Counted from the first letter of the stretch, positions 16,121 to 25,898 are shown. The stretch is DNA of 64,000 nt from Collinsella sp. (GCA_019414205.1 DXML01000005.1:1-64000), one strand, 5' to 3'. A program made the numbers and translations. The notes: generated by a model not told the origin, from the letters alone.

Positions 16121-17533
16121 TTATACCTCGTCGTCCTCGTGCAGGCGGCGGCGGTAATCGGCGGCCCAGCCCTCAATGTTTACCTGACGGGCGCGGCCCA
16201 GGCCGAGTGCGTCTGCCGGGACCGGCTCGGTGATGACGGAGCCTGCAGCCACGAGTGCGCCGTCGCCGATCTGGGCGGGCGCGACCATCATGGTGTCGGA
16301 GCCGATGAAGGCGTCCTTGCCGATGACGGTCTTGTGCTTGTGCACGCCGTCGTAGTTGCAGGTGATGGAGCCCGCGCCCACGTTGACGCCGGAGCCCATG
16401 GTGGTGTCTCCGATGTAGGACAGATGCGGCACCTTGGAGCCCTCGCCGATCGTGGACTTCTTGATCTCCACGTGCGTGCCGGCTTTGGAGCCGTCGAGCA
16501 TGTGAGTGCCCGGGCGCAGGTAGGCGCGCGGGCCGCAGTCGACGCCGTTCTCGATGACGGCCTCGATGGCGATGGTCTCATCGATGACACAGCCGCTGCC
16601 GACGGTGGTGTCGGTGAGGCGGCTGTTGGGGCCAAGCTGGCACTCCTCGCCCACGGTGACGTGGCCGATCAGATGCGTCTGCGGCCACACGACGGTGTCG
16701 CGGCCGATGGTGGCGTCGGGGCCGATCCAGGCTTGCGTGGGGTCGATGAACGTGACGCCCTCGGCCATCCAGTGCTCGTTGATGCGGTCGCGCGCGATGG
16801 CGGTGAGCTGCGCGAGCTGGATGCGGCTGTTGACGCCCAGGCCGTCGCGGTAGTCGTCGCAGTGGAAGATGGAGACTGCCTGGCCGTGACCCTTGAGGAT
16901 TTCGAGCATGTCGGGCAGGTAGTACTCGGACTGCGCGTTGTCGTTGCCGATCTCGTTAATGTGGGCGGCGAGCTGCGCGCCGTCGAAGGCGTAGCAGCCG
17001 GCGTTGCACTCCAGCAGCGTGGCGGCCTGCTCGGGCGTGCAGTCCTTCTGCTCGATGATGCGCTCGATCTGACCGTCGGCGCCCAGCTTGATGCGGCCGT
17101 AGCCGAAAGGATCGGGCGGGGTCATGGTCATGACGGTGCAGGCGAGCTCGCCGGTGGCGACGGTTTGCGCGAACTTGGCGACGGTGTCGGCGGTGATGAG
17201 CGGCAGGTCGCCGTTGAGCACGACGACCGGACCCTCGGCGATGCCGCAGGCCTCGAGCGCGACCTTTACGGCGTGACCGGTGCCCAGACGCTCGGTCTGC
17301 TCGACGCACTCGACCTTGGTGGCGCTGTTGGCGTAGGCGCCGTCGATGAGGGCGCGCATCTCGTCGGCGTGGCTGCCGATGACGACCACGACGCGGCTGC
17401 AGCCGGCCTTGATGGTAGCGTCGACGATCCACTGGACCATGGGCTTACCCAGGATCTTGTGCGAAACCTTGCAGTGGTTCGACTTCATGCGGGTGCCCTC
17501 GCCGGCAGCGAGGATAATTGCGGTTGCGTCCAT
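16121..17533 (-). CDS. glmU: bifunctional N-acetylglucosamine-1-phosphate uridyltransferase / glucosamine-1-phosphate acetyltransferase
   Basis: The 470-residue enzyme makes UDP-GlcNAc for peptidoglycan. The N-terminal half is a nucleotidyltransferase (LAAGEGTRMKS at residue 8, QTERLGTGHAV, LNGDLPLI, NAGCYAF); the C-terminal half is a left-handed beta-helix of hexapeptide repeats with acetyltransferase signatures (RPGTHMLDGSKAGTHVEIKK, CNYDGVHKHKTVIG, FIGSD). The start is ATG 17533 with AGGAGATC upstream; the open frame reaches 17743 but overlaps the divergent transporter gene's region and lacks family similarity. Length is usual for GlmU. Confidence 0.96.
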   Translation of the reverse strand: MDATAIILAAGEGTRMKSNHCKVSHKILGKPMVQWIVDATIKAGCSRVVVVIGSHADEMRALIDGAYANSATKVECVEQTERLGTGHAVKVALEACGIAEGPVVVLNGDLPLITADTVAKFAQTVATGELACTVMTMTPPDPFGYGRIKLGADGQIERIIEQKDCTPEQAATLLECNAGCYAFDGAQLAAHINEIGNDNAQSEYYLPDMLEILKGHGQAVSIFHCDDYRDGLGVNSRIQLAQLTAIARDRINEHWMAEGVTFIDPTQAWIGPDATIGRDTVVWPQTHLIGHVTVGEECQLGPNSRLTDTTVGSGCVIDETIAIEAVIENGVDCGPRAYLRPGTHMLDGSKAGTHVEIKKSTIGEGSKVPHLSYIGDTTMGSGVNVGAGSITCNYDGVHKHKTVIGKDAFIGSDTMMVAPAQIGDGALVAAGSVITEPVPADALGLGRARQVNIEGWAADYRRRLHEDDEV

Positions 17534-17726
17534 GTGATCTCCTGTTACGTTATAGAGACGTGTGTTTGGAAACGATACACGGCGCAATATGATACCGCAG
17601 GCATATGACGAGCGCGTAACGATTGGTTTGCGGCGGTTGAGGCTTGCGCCGCCGGCGTGGCGTTTGCACTGCTTGCGTGCGGCGTTGGCGGTGCTGCGGA
17701 GCTGTTGTTTGAGCGAGGGGACGGGG

Positions 17727-18620
17727 GTGCCCGTGGACAACATACGAGAGGAGTTTGGCGGCGAGCCCGTCGCGGCATTCTCGATGTCGCATCCGGCTGT
17801 GCCGGCACTCTATATAGTGCTGACGCTGGGGCTCACTATGTTCTCGATGCAGCCGGTACTGATTGCGCTGTCACTTGCGGGCGGGCTGGCGTATGGATTT
17901 GCGATGCGTGGGGCTGCCCGCACGCTGGGCGCGCTCCGCTGGCAGCTGCCGGTGATTTTGATCGTCGCGGTGCTCAATCCGCTGTTTAGCGCCTCGGGCT
18001 CGACGGAGCTGTTCCGTATTGGCATGCGCGCGGTGTATCTGGAGAGCATGGTATACGGCCTGTGCATGGGCGGGCTGTTTGTGGCGAGCGTGCTGTGGTT
18101 TGAGGCGGCGGCGTCGATGCTCGAATACGACAAGGTGCTCGCGCTGCTGGGCAATGCCGCACCGGTGATTGCGCTCATGATCTCGATGTGCATGAGGCTT
18201 ATCCCGCAGTTTTTGCGCCGCGGTCGTACGGTGCTGGCGGTGCAGGATGCGATTGATGTGCCGGGCAGCGCGCCGGCCGACCCCGTACGCTCGCGTTTGC
18301 GGGCATCGAGTGTGTTGATGGGCTGGGGCATGGAAGATTCGCTGGAGCGCGCGGACGCGATGCGCTCGCGCGGGTGGGGTGCCGCGACGCGTCGTACGAC
18401 GTATGCGCGGTATCGACTGGGGCGCAGCGACGTTGCCGCGCTGGCTGGGCTTGCGTTGTTTGGCGTGGCCACGGCGGCAGTGGCGTGGACCGCGACGACG
18501 CAGTATTCGTTTTATCCGCAGCTCTCGGTGCCGGCGCCGTGGCCGGGCTATGTCGTGTACGCTGCCTGGATGGTGCTGCCTTGCGCGTTGCATGCGATTG
18601 ATGAGAAGAGGTTTGGCTGA
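17727..18620 (+). CDS. ecfT: energy-coupling factor transporter transmembrane protein EcfT
   Basis: About 297 residues with five or six membrane segments beginning near HPAVPALYIVLTLGLTMFS, and a cytoplasmic region carrying the two Ala-Arg-Gly-like coupling motifs in degenerate form (RRGRTVLAVQDAIDV and ERADAMRSRGWGAATRRT). EcfT joins the substrate-binding S component to the ATPases of an ECF vitamin or metal importer. The start is uncertain: GTG 17727 or 17733 follow a GAGGGGAC site, while the upstream open frame (from 17562) encodes Arg/Cys-rich residues unlike the family. It overlaps ecfA by one base (TGATG at 18618-18622), so the pair is translationally coupled. No S component is adjacent. 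Confidence 0.82.
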   Translation: MPVDNIREEFGGEPVAAFSMSHPAVPALYIVLTLGLTMFSMQPVLIALSLAGGLAYGFAMRGAARTLGALRWQLPVILIVAVLNPLFSASGSTELFRIGMRAVYLESMVYGLCMGGLFVASVLWFEAAASMLEYDKVLALLGNAAPVIALMISMCMRLIPQFLRRGRTVLAVQDAIDVPGSAPADPVRSRLRASSVLMGWGMEDSLERADAMRSRGWGAATRRTTYARYRLGRSDVAALAGLALFGVATAAVAWTATTQYSFYPQLSVPAPWPGYVVYAAWMVLPCALHAIDEKRFG

Positions 18621-20263
18621 TGGCTCGGTTTGATAGGAGCTCGGCGGCGGGTGTGGCATATGGCTCGGCCGCGCCGGCGATTGAGGTGCGAGGCCTTAGT
18701 TTTGCCTATCCCGGGGCCGAGGCACCGGTGCTCGAGGGACTTGATTGGCGTGTTCCCCAAGGTGCGTTTGCACTGCTGGTGGGTGGTACTGGGTCGGGCA
18801 AATCGACGCTACTCTCGCTGCTCAAGCCCGAGATCGCTCCGGCGGGCGAGCGCACTGGTGATGCGCGCGTGCTGGGTGAGAACGTTGCCGATATGGACGT
18901 CCGGGCGTCCGCGGAGCGCGTGGGCTACGTGTTTCAGGATCCCGAGAACCAGATCGTGTGCGAGACCGTGTGGCACGAGATGGCGTTTGGCCTGGAAAAC
19001 TTGGGGCTAGCACGTGATGAGATGCGCCGTCGCGTAGCTGAGACCAGCTGTTTCTTTGGTCTGGAGGACTGGCTTCATCGCGATACCGATACGCTTTCGG
19101 GCGGCCGCAAGCAGCTGCTGTCGCTTGCCGCCGTCCTGGCGCTGCGTCCGCGTGTGCTGCTACTCGACGAGCCCACGTCTCAGCTCGATCCCGTTGCCGA
19201 GAAGAATTTCCTGCACGCGCTGTTTCGTGTGAATCGCGAGCTGGGCTGCACGGTTGTTGTGGCGACGCATCAGCCGCGCCCAATGCTCGAATACGCGACG
19301 TGTGCGTACCGGATTGAGGACGGTCGCGTGCGCGAGGTGGCAGATATGGCTTCTTTGGGACGCCGAGAATCGCTGTTTTCCGATGACATGTTGGGGTGGG
19401 GTGCCATCCGATGTGCAAAAAACGGAGTATTCAGCAGGCGTGAGGACAATTTGGACTCTCTGGAGACGCCCGGGGACGTATCGAGCGCGAAAAAAAGTTC
19501 GGAATTGGACAAATCGTCCGAATTTGTGGCGCAAACGTCGCTCGAGAACGGCTCGGAAGCCTTCCCGCGCACGAATGGAAGCAGAATACTCCAAAAAATG
19601 CACGCTGGGTCGGCTACCACCCTGTCGGAAGGCTGGTTTCGCTACGATCGCGCGGGCGGTTGGGTGCTGCGCGGGCTCGATGCGTCGTTTTCGGCTTGCG
19701 CGGTGCATGCAGTCGTGGGCGGAAACGGCTGCGGCAAGTCGACGATGCTTTCGGTGCTGGCCAAGACCGCCAAGCTGCAGCGCGGCCGCATGGTGCGCGG
19801 AGCGGCCTCGGCGGCGCTGTTGCCTCAGAATCCCAAAGCATTGCTGGTTGCCGAGACGGTTCGCGATGAGCTGATGGAATGGGCCTCGACCTGCGGATAT
19901 GACGAGAACTTGGCGCGGGAGCGTGCGGCGCAACTGGGATTGGACGGCCTGGAGACGCGTCACCCCTACGACCTCTCGGGCGGACAGCGCCAGCTGCTCG
20001 CGCTGGCAAAGCTGCTGCTGATTGGCCCCGAGCTGCTGCTGCTTGACGAGCCCACGAAGGGCTTGGACCTGGAGAGCCGCCGCATCATCGCCCGCGCCCT
20101 GCGTGACCATGCGAAGGCTGGCGGCACCGTCATCATGGCTACGCACGATTTGGACTTTGCTGAGCAGGTCGCCGACGACATCGCCATGATGTTCGATGGC
20201 GAGATTGCCTGCATGGAGCCGCCGGCCGACTTCTTTGCCGACAACGTGTTTTATAGGGCGTGA
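18620..20263 (+). CDS. fused ECF transporter ATPase (EcfA1-EcfA2 in one chain)
   Basis: The 547-residue protein carries two ABC ATPase domains. Domain 1 (about residues 15-260) has Walker A GGTGSGKST, Q-loop FQDPENQ, signature LSGGRKQ and Walker B VLLLDEPTSQLDP. Domain 2 (about 340-545) has GGNGCGKST, LPQNPKAL, LSGGQRQ and LLLLDEPTKGLDL. They are joined by a Ser/Lys/Glu-rich linker of about 70 residues near 19,430-19,620. A single chain replaces the usual EcfA/EcfA' pair. It powers uptake with the adjacent EcfT; the substrate depends on the S component used, possibly 25975-26673 or ones outside this window. Confidence 0.88.
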   Translation: MARFDRSSAAGVAYGSAAPAIEVRGLSFAYPGAEAPVLEGLDWRVPQGAFALLVGGTGSGKSTLLSLLKPEIAPAGERTGDARVLGENVADMDVRASAERVGYVFQDPENQIVCETVWHEMAFGLENLGLARDEMRRRVAETSCFFGLEDWLHRDTDTLSGGRKQLLSLAAVLALRPRVLLLDEPTSQLDPVAEKNFLHALFRVNRELGCTVVVATHQPRPMLEYATCAYRIEDGRVREVADMASLGRRESLFSDDMLGWGAIRCAKNGVFSRREDNLDSLETPGDVSSAKKSSELDKSSEFVAQTSLENGSEAFPRTNGSRILQKMHAGSATTLSEGWFRYDRAGGWVLRGLDASFSACAVHAVVGGNGCGKSTMLSVLAKTAKLQRGRMVRGAASAALLPQNPKALLVAETVRDELMEWASTCGYDENLARERAAQLGLDGLETRHPYDLSGGQRQLLALAKLLLIGPELLLLDEPTKGLDLESRRIIARALRDHAKAGGTVIMATHDLDFAEQVADDIAMMFDGEIACMEPPADFFADNVFYRA

Positions 20264-20287
20264 GCGGGTTCGCGGGCGAGAACGGTC

Positions 20288-21070
20288 TTACTGCTTGAGC
20301 GCCGTGTACTGCTGAAGGAGCGCCATGAGCCCAACGCGGCTGTTGACCTGTGTTTTTCGAAAGATGTTCTCCAGATGCTTTTTAACGGTGCCAGTGCTGA
20401 TGGAGAGCTCTTCGGCGATGGCCGCGTTGTCCATGCCCGATAACACGCAACGACACACATCGATTTCGCGCGCTGAGACGTCGTAGTCGTGAGCAAATAC
20501 GATTTCAGACGAGCTGCGGTCGGCGCGTACACGCCATTTTGATAGTCGGTTCGTGAGGTGTGGTTCGATGAGCTCAAGGATTTGAACTTCGCGATCGCTA
20601 AAGTCGCCCTCTTCTTTCTTGCGATTAAGATTGAGCGATCCCAAAAAGCCCTCGTCATTAAAGAAACTGACGTTGACGACGTGGCGGCCGCCAAGATAAT
20701 CCTTCATATAACTGCTGTCGATATCGCCAGGGCTGAGCTGATCGGACTCGCGCAGCACCGTCGAGCGCGTAAGATTGCGGTGGGCGACGATCATGTCCTG
20801 CTGCCAGTACTTTTCGGTGTAGAGCTCGAGCATCCCAGCGGGGACATCGATGCCAAGAGGGTCAAGAAAGACGCGCGTTTTCCATTCTTGCGGGGTGGAT
20901 ACGAGATCCCTGGAAAGGTCGCTCAGGAAAAATGCAGCCGACTCGTAGGGGATGAGAAAACGCAGCTTTTTGAGGACGGTCGAGCGAAACTCGCGGTCGC
21001 TGTCGATGGAATTAATCGAAAGCACGAGATCGTTTAAGCAGAGCCATTCAGAATCGGACAAAAAGCTCAA
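20288..21070 (-). CDS. LuxR-family transcriptional regulator (soluble)
   Basis: The 260-residue protein has an N-terminal region of about 180 residues resembling a PAS/GAF-type sensor, without a recognised signature, and a C-terminal LuxR helix-turn-helix (DVSAREIDVCRCVLSGMDNA, then SISTGTVKKHLENIFRKTQV). Translation probably begins at TTG 21070, which has GGAGG five to six bases upstream; no better ATG lies near. It is divergent from the MFS-amidohydrolase operon across a 201-bp gap and is the obvious candidate regulator of that operon. The inducing signal is unknown. Confidence 0.83.
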   Translation of the reverse strand: MSFLSDSEWLCLNDLVLSINSIDSDREFRSTVLKKLRFLIPYESAAFFLSDLSRDLVSTPQEWKTRVFLDPLGIDVPAGMLELYTEKYWQQDMIVAHRNLTRSTVLRESDQLSPGDIDSSYMKDYLGGRHVVNVSFFNDEGFLGSLNLNRKKEEGDFSDREVQILELIEPHLTNRLSKWRVRADRSSSEIVFAHDYDVSAREIDVCRCVLSGMDNAAIAEELSISTGTVKKHLENIFRKTQVNSRVGLMALLQQYTALKQ

Positions 21071-21271
21071 GATGACCTCCGATGAGATTGCGTAGTGGTT
21101 TAGCTGGCATTTTAGTTAATATGCGTAGAGATACTACTCCTTTTTTCGAATGATGATAAGCCGTTAGCCGAATGGTTTCGGTGAGGGGCCAATCGCAAAA
21201 TATGAATACCTAAGAGCCAGGGCCCGGTTCTCCAAGCTGTTTGATTATTCCGACTTATTAAAGGAGTCATC

Positions 21272-22483
21272 ATGGAAGAGAAGCTTCCTTCATGGCGTTG
21301 GGCGATTGTTTCAGTCGTTTGCTTGCTGTGCTTTATGGCTAACTACATGCAGTACCAGGTCTCAGCACTCGCCGTCGAGGTCATGCCTATGCTCAATATC
21401 GATACCGTCGGCTTTTCGATGCTGTTCCTCGTTCCTATGCTTACCGCCGTTTTCTTCTCAATTCCGCTGGGTGCCCTTGGTGACCGTATCGGTTCTAAGA
21501 AAGTTGTCACGGTTTGCACCGCAATTTCGGTTGCCGGCGGTTTTCTCCGCTGCTTTACGCTCGATTCGTTCACGATGCAGATGGCATCGATGTTCCTGAT
21601 TGGCATGGGAATCTCGGCACTCAACGCCAACCTCATCAAGGTGCTCGGCACCTGGTTCCGTGAACAGACTGGTTTCGCCATGGGCTTGTTCTACGCGGCT
21701 TCGTGCGTTGCCATCGTTGTCGCTCAGATCTGTGCTGGCTTGTTCGGCAGCGTCTTTAACTCTTATATGGTCGCTGCTGTCGTCATGACCATCTCCTGGG
21801 TTCTTTGGATCGTGCTTGACCGAGATGTGCCCGAGGGGCAATCGCTCCCCGAGCCCGAGCCCGTGCTCGACTACCTCAAGGTTGCTATCAAGAGTCCTGG
21901 CGTGTGGCTAATCTCCATCGGCGTCGGTTTTGGACTTGCCTCTACCACTGCCTATGCCGGTTTCCTGCCTCAGGCGCTTCAGCTTGGCAAGGGCATAGAC
22001 GTCGCCACTGCTGGTTTCATGGCCGCAATTGTTACCGTCGGCAGCTTTTTCGGCTGCATCGTTGGGCCTGCGTTCTGCAATAAGCTTGGCAAGTTCAAGG
22101 GTTTCCTCATCGTCACTACTCTTATCGGTGCCATATCGATGTTCGTGACGTGGTACACCCCGGTTGGTTTCCTTCTGTGGGCGATTCTGGTCATCAACGG
22201 CTTCTTTACCGCCATCAACGGCCCGATCATGCAGTCCATGCCTGTTCTCCTTCCCGAGATTGGTGATACGTACGCTGGTTCCGCTGGCGGTATCGTGGGT
22301 ACCATCTCCCTGCTCATGAGCTATTTCCTGCCTATCGGTATCTCCGCCATTGCCGGTGCCGATTACACTATGAACATGGGTCTCGAGAGCCTCTGCTTCC
22401 TGCTTTCCGTGGTTCCGGTTTTCTTCCTGCCCGAGCTCGGTCGCAAGGCCATGCAGGCCGCCGTCGCTAAGGACAGTGAGTAG
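21272..22483 (+). CDS. major facilitator superfamily transporter
   Basis: The 403-residue protein has twelve predicted membrane segments. The loop between segments 2 and 3 has the MFS motif-A-like GALGDRIGSKKV. AAAGGAG precedes ATG 21272. It shares the N-terminal signature NYMQYQVSALA with the second carrier of the operon (NYAQYQVSGLA at 24141-25337), so the two are paralogues. It is followed after two bases by an amidohydrolase, suggesting uptake of that enzyme's substrate or exchange of product. Substrate unknown. Confidence 0.88.
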   Translation: MEEKLPSWRWAIVSVVCLLCFMANYMQYQVSALAVEVMPMLNIDTVGFSMLFLVPMLTAVFFSIPLGALGDRIGSKKVVTVCTAISVAGGFLRCFTLDSFTMQMASMFLIGMGISALNANLIKVLGTWFREQTGFAMGLFYAASCVAIVVAQICAGLFGSVFNSYMVAAVVMTISWVLWIVLDRDVPEGQSLPEPEPVLDYLKVAIKSPGVWLISIGVGFGLASTTAYAGFLPQALQLGKGIDVATAGFMAAIVTVGSFFGCIVGPAFCNKLGKFKGFLIVTTLIGAISMFVTWYTPVGFLLWAILVINGFFTAINGPIMQSMPVLLPEIGDTYAGSAGGIVGTISLLMSYFLPIGISAIAGADYTMNMGLESLCFLLSVVPVFFLPELGRKAMQAAVAKDSE

Positions 22484-22485
22484 CC

Positions 22486-24132
22486 ATGGAGGCGGTAGTC
22501 CCTTCCGATATCGTCCTTAAGACGACGGCGCTGTTTACGGCCGAGGAACTTGAGCCTCGCGCTGGGTGCGTTGCAGTTCGCGGCAGCGAGATTGTGGCCG
22601 TGGGCTCTCCCGACAAGGTGCAGCCGTTTATCGGTCCCGATACTGAGGTTATTGACGCCGGCAACAAACTGGTCATGCCCGGATTCAACGATTCACACAT
22701 GCATTTTGCGCTTGGTTCAATCCAGAAGGATGAAGACTTCTGTTGCGATCTGATGTTCCTGCCGAGTGAGCAGGCTTGCGTGGATGCTGTGGCAAAGTTT
22801 GCTGCCGAACACCCTGACAATCCGTGGATTTACGGCCAGGGTTGGTATTCGCCTGCATGGGAAAACCCGATTGACCCTGATTGCCGCAGCCTCGATGCAC
22901 TCGATATCGACCGCCCAATCGTGCTTTCGGATTTTTCGATGCACGTGGTGTGGTGCAATACCGCCGCGCTTAGGGCGGTTGGTATTGATCGCAATACACC
23001 GACGCCTGAAGGTGGTCTTATTCGCCACTTTGACAACGGCGAGCCGAATGGCTTTTTATCCGAGCCCCAGGCGACGAACATCTTGCTCGATGTTGTGCTC
23101 AATAAGCCGGACCTTGATGCGTCGTTGCTCAAGTCGATGCGCAAGTTCAACAAGCTCGGCATAACTTCGATTGGTGATATGTATCCTTTGGGCGTGACTA
23201 CGCCCGGCGTGTACGACATCTATGACCGTCTGGCGAGCGAGGACCTGAGTACGCTGCGTATTAGCTACTATTCTGCGCTCGACGCTCCGATGTCAGAGTC
23301 GCAGGCCCTGCGTGTGCGTCATCACGGCGAGCGCGTCCGAATGGCAGGCCTCAAGTACATTTTGGACGGCTGTCCCGAGGCGTACACGGCCTACATGCAT
23401 GAGCCGTATCTTAACGCTCCTACGGGGAAGGACTTTCGCGGCGAACCAGCATGCAACCAGGAGACGCTTGACCGCATGATGCTCGAGGCCAGCAAGAATG
23501 GCTTCGATGTTCGTATCCATGCTATCGGCGACGCATCGGCCACGATGATTATCGATGCCGTCGAGCGTGCCGAGGAGGTGTGCGGCAACAAGGGGGCGCG
23601 TTTTGCTATCGAGCATATAGATAACCTGAAGCTCGAGGATATTGCTCGCATGAAGCGCCTGGGCATTAATGCTGCGATTCAGCCGCAGCATCCCATCGGA
23701 GGCCTTGGGCAGGGCGTGTACGAGGAGTCTCTTGGCGAAGAGCGCATGAGCCACATGTGGCGCTATAGGGAAGAGGCCGATGGCGGAATCCACTTAGGGC
23801 TTGGTACTGACTGGCCTGCGGTGATGTCAATCGATCCTATCGATACCGTGTATGCTGCGGTGACGCGTAGCGAGTTTGACGGGCACCCGGCGGAGGGATA
23901 CTTCCGCGAGAATGCCCTGACGCTCGGCGAGACGCTGCAAGCGCACACGCTCGGCTCAGCATATGTCGAGGGCTTTGAGCGCCGTTTGGGCAGCCTTGCC
24001 GCCGGCAAGCTTGCCGATATCGTCATCCTGTCGGGCAATCCGTTTGAAATGAACCCGATGGCGCTTCGCGATCTCGAAGTCGAGACGACGATCTTTAACG
24101 GACGCGTCGTCTATCGCAAGGATGAAGCATAG
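22486..24132 (+). CDS. amidohydrolase-superfamily protein of the YtcJ type
   Basis: The 548-residue enzyme has the metal-dependent hydrolase layout: a small beta-sandwich at both ends and a TIM barrel with HxH metal ligands (NDSHMHF near residue 70), a family GQGWYSP segment, IHAIGDASATMIIDAVE with a likely metal-binding His near residue 350, FAIEHIDNL, and GTDWPAVMSIDP near residue 440 with the catalytic Asp. Relatives hydrolyse N-formyl compounds, hydantoin-like rings or amides; which one here cannot be told. Its start is two bases after the upstream MFS stop, and another MFS gene follows, so it is the catabolic enzyme of a transport operon. No signal peptide, so it is cytoplasmic. Confidence 0.87.
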   Translation: MEAVVPSDIVLKTTALFTAEELEPRAGCVAVRGSEIVAVGSPDKVQPFIGPDTEVIDAGNKLVMPGFNDSHMHFALGSIQKDEDFCCDLMFLPSEQACVDAVAKFAAEHPDNPWIYGQGWYSPAWENPIDPDCRSLDALDIDRPIVLSDFSMHVVWCNTAALRAVGIDRNTPTPEGGLIRHFDNGEPNGFLSEPQATNILLDVVLNKPDLDASLLKSMRKFNKLGITSIGDMYPLGVTTPGVYDIYDRLASEDLSTLRISYYSALDAPMSESQALRVRHHGERVRMAGLKYILDGCPEAYTAYMHEPYLNAPTGKDFRGEPACNQETLDRMMLEASKNGFDVRIHAIGDASATMIIDAVERAEEVCGNKGARFAIEHIDNLKLEDIARMKRLGINAAIQPQHPIGGLGQGVYEESLGEERMSHMWRYREEADGGIHLGLGTDWPAVMSIDPIDTVYAAVTRSEFDGHPAEGYFRENALTLGETLQAHTLGSAYVEGFERRLGSLAAGKLADIVILSGNPFEMNPMALRDLEVETTIFNGRVVYRKDEA

Positions 24133-24140
24133 ATAGGGTG

Positions 24141-25337
24141 ATGAACGTGAGCAAAGGGACGGTCGAAAAATATGCCCTGCTGTTTGTGGTGTGCGGCATC
24201 GTGTTTGCTGCGAACTACGCGCAGTATCAGGTGTCGGGATTGGCACATCTGGTTGTGTCGGACCTGCATCTGACCTCGGCCGAGTTTTCAGCCGTCCTGT
24301 TTGCCCCGTTTGTTCCTGCCGTTGTATTCGGCATGCCTGTCGGCGTTTGCGCCGATCGATATGGCGTGAAGGTGCTCGTATTCATCGCATCGGCGATTTC
24401 TGCAATTGCAGCGGCTGCTCGCGCGGAGTGCGCATCGTTTGCGACGCTGTTCACGGCGACCATGCTTCTGGGCGCGGCACCATGCGTCGTGAATGCCATC
24501 GTTCTAAAAGTGCTTGGTTCCGCTTTTGGCGGAGAAACCGATAGGGCCATGGGATGGTTCTACGCTGCGGGGTCGGGCGGAATCGCCTGCTCGCTTGCAA
24601 CCTCTCCTCTCTTTGCAACGTCCGGACGAGCATATGCCCTTGCTGCCGTTTTATTTGCCATGTTTGGATTGCTGTGGCTGCTGGTTGCGCCATCGGCAGA
24701 TGTTCTGCAGGCTGCAGATGGCCTTGGCGTTCAGGGTGCGGAGCCTGCTTCGTCGTCGGCAAGTGCGTTTGCGACGGTAATCAAGATGCCGATGGTTTGG
24801 CTCGTGGCGATACTGCTTGGAGTCGCCCTTGCATCGGCTACGGCGCACTCGGGCTATCTTGTTTCAGCGCTTGAGGCTTCAATCGAACCTCAGGTCGCCG
24901 GGCTTCTTGCCTCTTTCGTGACGCTTGGGTCGATTGTCGGCAGCGTGGCCGGTCCCTACGCGCGAGCGCAATTTGGCGACTATCGCGTGTTTATGGCCAT
25001 CGCCGCAATGGCGGGGAGTGCCCTTATGTGGGCCGGAGAGGCTTTTGTCTCTCAGCCTTCTGTCGGGCTCATGTTTGCGATTGGCGTTTCGACTGCCGTC
25101 GCCGGTCCGGTCGTTCAGTCGCTACCCTACATGTTGCCCGAGGTGCGCGAGGGGCTTGCAGGAAGCGCCGGTGGCGTGGTGAGCACCGTTTCGCTGGGGC
25201 TTACGTTTTTGATTCCCGTGGCCCTCTCCTTCTGCATTGGCGAGAGCTATGAAACGCTTCTATTTGGGTGCGCTGTTTTGTTTGGCGCGACGGCGCTGGC
25301 GTCTCCATTCCTGCCGTCTCCCGATTCACTTATGTAA
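24141..25337 (+). CDS. major facilitator superfamily transporter, second of the pair
   Basis: About 398 residues and twelve membrane segments, with GVCADRYGVKVL in the position of MFS motif A. It is related to the carrier at 21272-22483 through the N-terminal segment (NYAQYQVSGLA) and the C-terminal half (QSLPYMLPEVREGLAGSAGG versus QSMPVLLPEIGDTYAGSAGG). Translation starts at ATG 24141 or GTG 24138 a few bases after the amidohydrolase stop. Two similar carriers around one hydrolase could import substrate and export product, or handle two substrates. Confidence 0.86.
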   Translation: MNVSKGTVEKYALLFVVCGIVFAANYAQYQVSGLAHLVVSDLHLTSAEFSAVLFAPFVPAVVFGMPVGVCADRYGVKVLVFIASAISAIAAAARAECASFATLFTATMLLGAAPCVVNAIVLKVLGSAFGGETDRAMGWFYAAGSGGIACSLATSPLFATSGRAYALAAVLFAMFGLLWLLVAPSADVLQAADGLGVQGAEPASSSASAFATVIKMPMVWLVAILLGVALASATAHSGYLVSALEASIEPQVAGLLASFVTLGSIVGSVAGPYARAQFGDYRVFMAIAAMAGSALMWAGEAFVSQPSVGLMFAIGVSTAVAGPVVQSLPYMLPEVREGLAGSAGGVVSTVSLGLTFLIPVALSFCIGESYETLLFGCAVLFGATALASPFLPSPDSLM

Positions 25338-25391
25338 CACCTGTTTTCGCCCTTTGGGCCTGGCCGACAAGGGCAAAAGGAGTTGGTCTAC

Positions 25392-25853
25392 TTGACACTA
25401 AAAAAGAGTACCGCTGTGACCATTCTCAACGGCATCGTTAATCCTCTATTCATGTGTTCATTTCTGCCGATTGTTGAGGGAAAGCCTGGCTTAGATTTTC
25501 AGGGACTTACTGGTTTCTGGGGGCAGCTTATTCTGGCCATCGGTATTGCACAGTTCGTGGGCTTTTTGCCGCTCTTTGGCAAAGCAATTGAGACGTGCGT
25601 TGAGTTTTTTGGTTTTGATCGGAACACTCCGGGCGCACGGATTTGCGGAACCGTTGTGGGCGCTACTCTGCTCTTCTGCATTATCGGGCTATTTGAAGTC
25701 GCGTTTCAGTCAGGCGTTGGCGTTATCGACGGTGTGCCGTTTTTCTCGCGTTGGGTTCGCCTCGTGGTGGGCGGATGGGCCTTTGTCGTTGTGGGCGGCT
25801 TGCTGTTTGATCCCTTTGTCGCGGCCATTGCCGCTAAAGTTACGGGCGAATAG
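25392..25853 (+). CDS. small membrane protein of unknown function, last gene of the MFS-amidohydrolase operon
   Basis: About 153 residues with four predicted membrane segments and no recognised family. The likely start is TTG 25392, nine bases after AGGAG (25378-25382); the frame is also open from TTG 25383, but that codon sits on the ribosome site. It follows the second MFS gene by 54 bp on the same strand and is followed by a terminator at 25899, so it is probably co-transcribed. It has a Pro/Gly-rich first loop and conserved-looking GFFGFDR-type polar turns; a transporter accessory or permease role is speculation. Confidence 0.7.
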   Translation: MTLKKSTAVTILNGIVNPLFMCSFLPIVEGKPGLDFQGLTGFWGQLILAIGIAQFVGFLPLFGKAIETCVEFFGFDRNTPGARICGTVVGATLLFCIIGLFEVAFQSGVGVIDGVPFFSRWVRLVVGGWAFVVVGGLLFDPFVAAIAAKVTGE

Positions 25854-25898
25854 CGCCAAGACCGGTCGCGTGGCGAAAGCCTGATCGACTGGCAGCCA

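Noticed and set aside
16106..17608. 500-codon plus-strand frame across glmU
   Set aside because: Antisense shadow of glmU, which has all catalytic and hexapeptide motifs.
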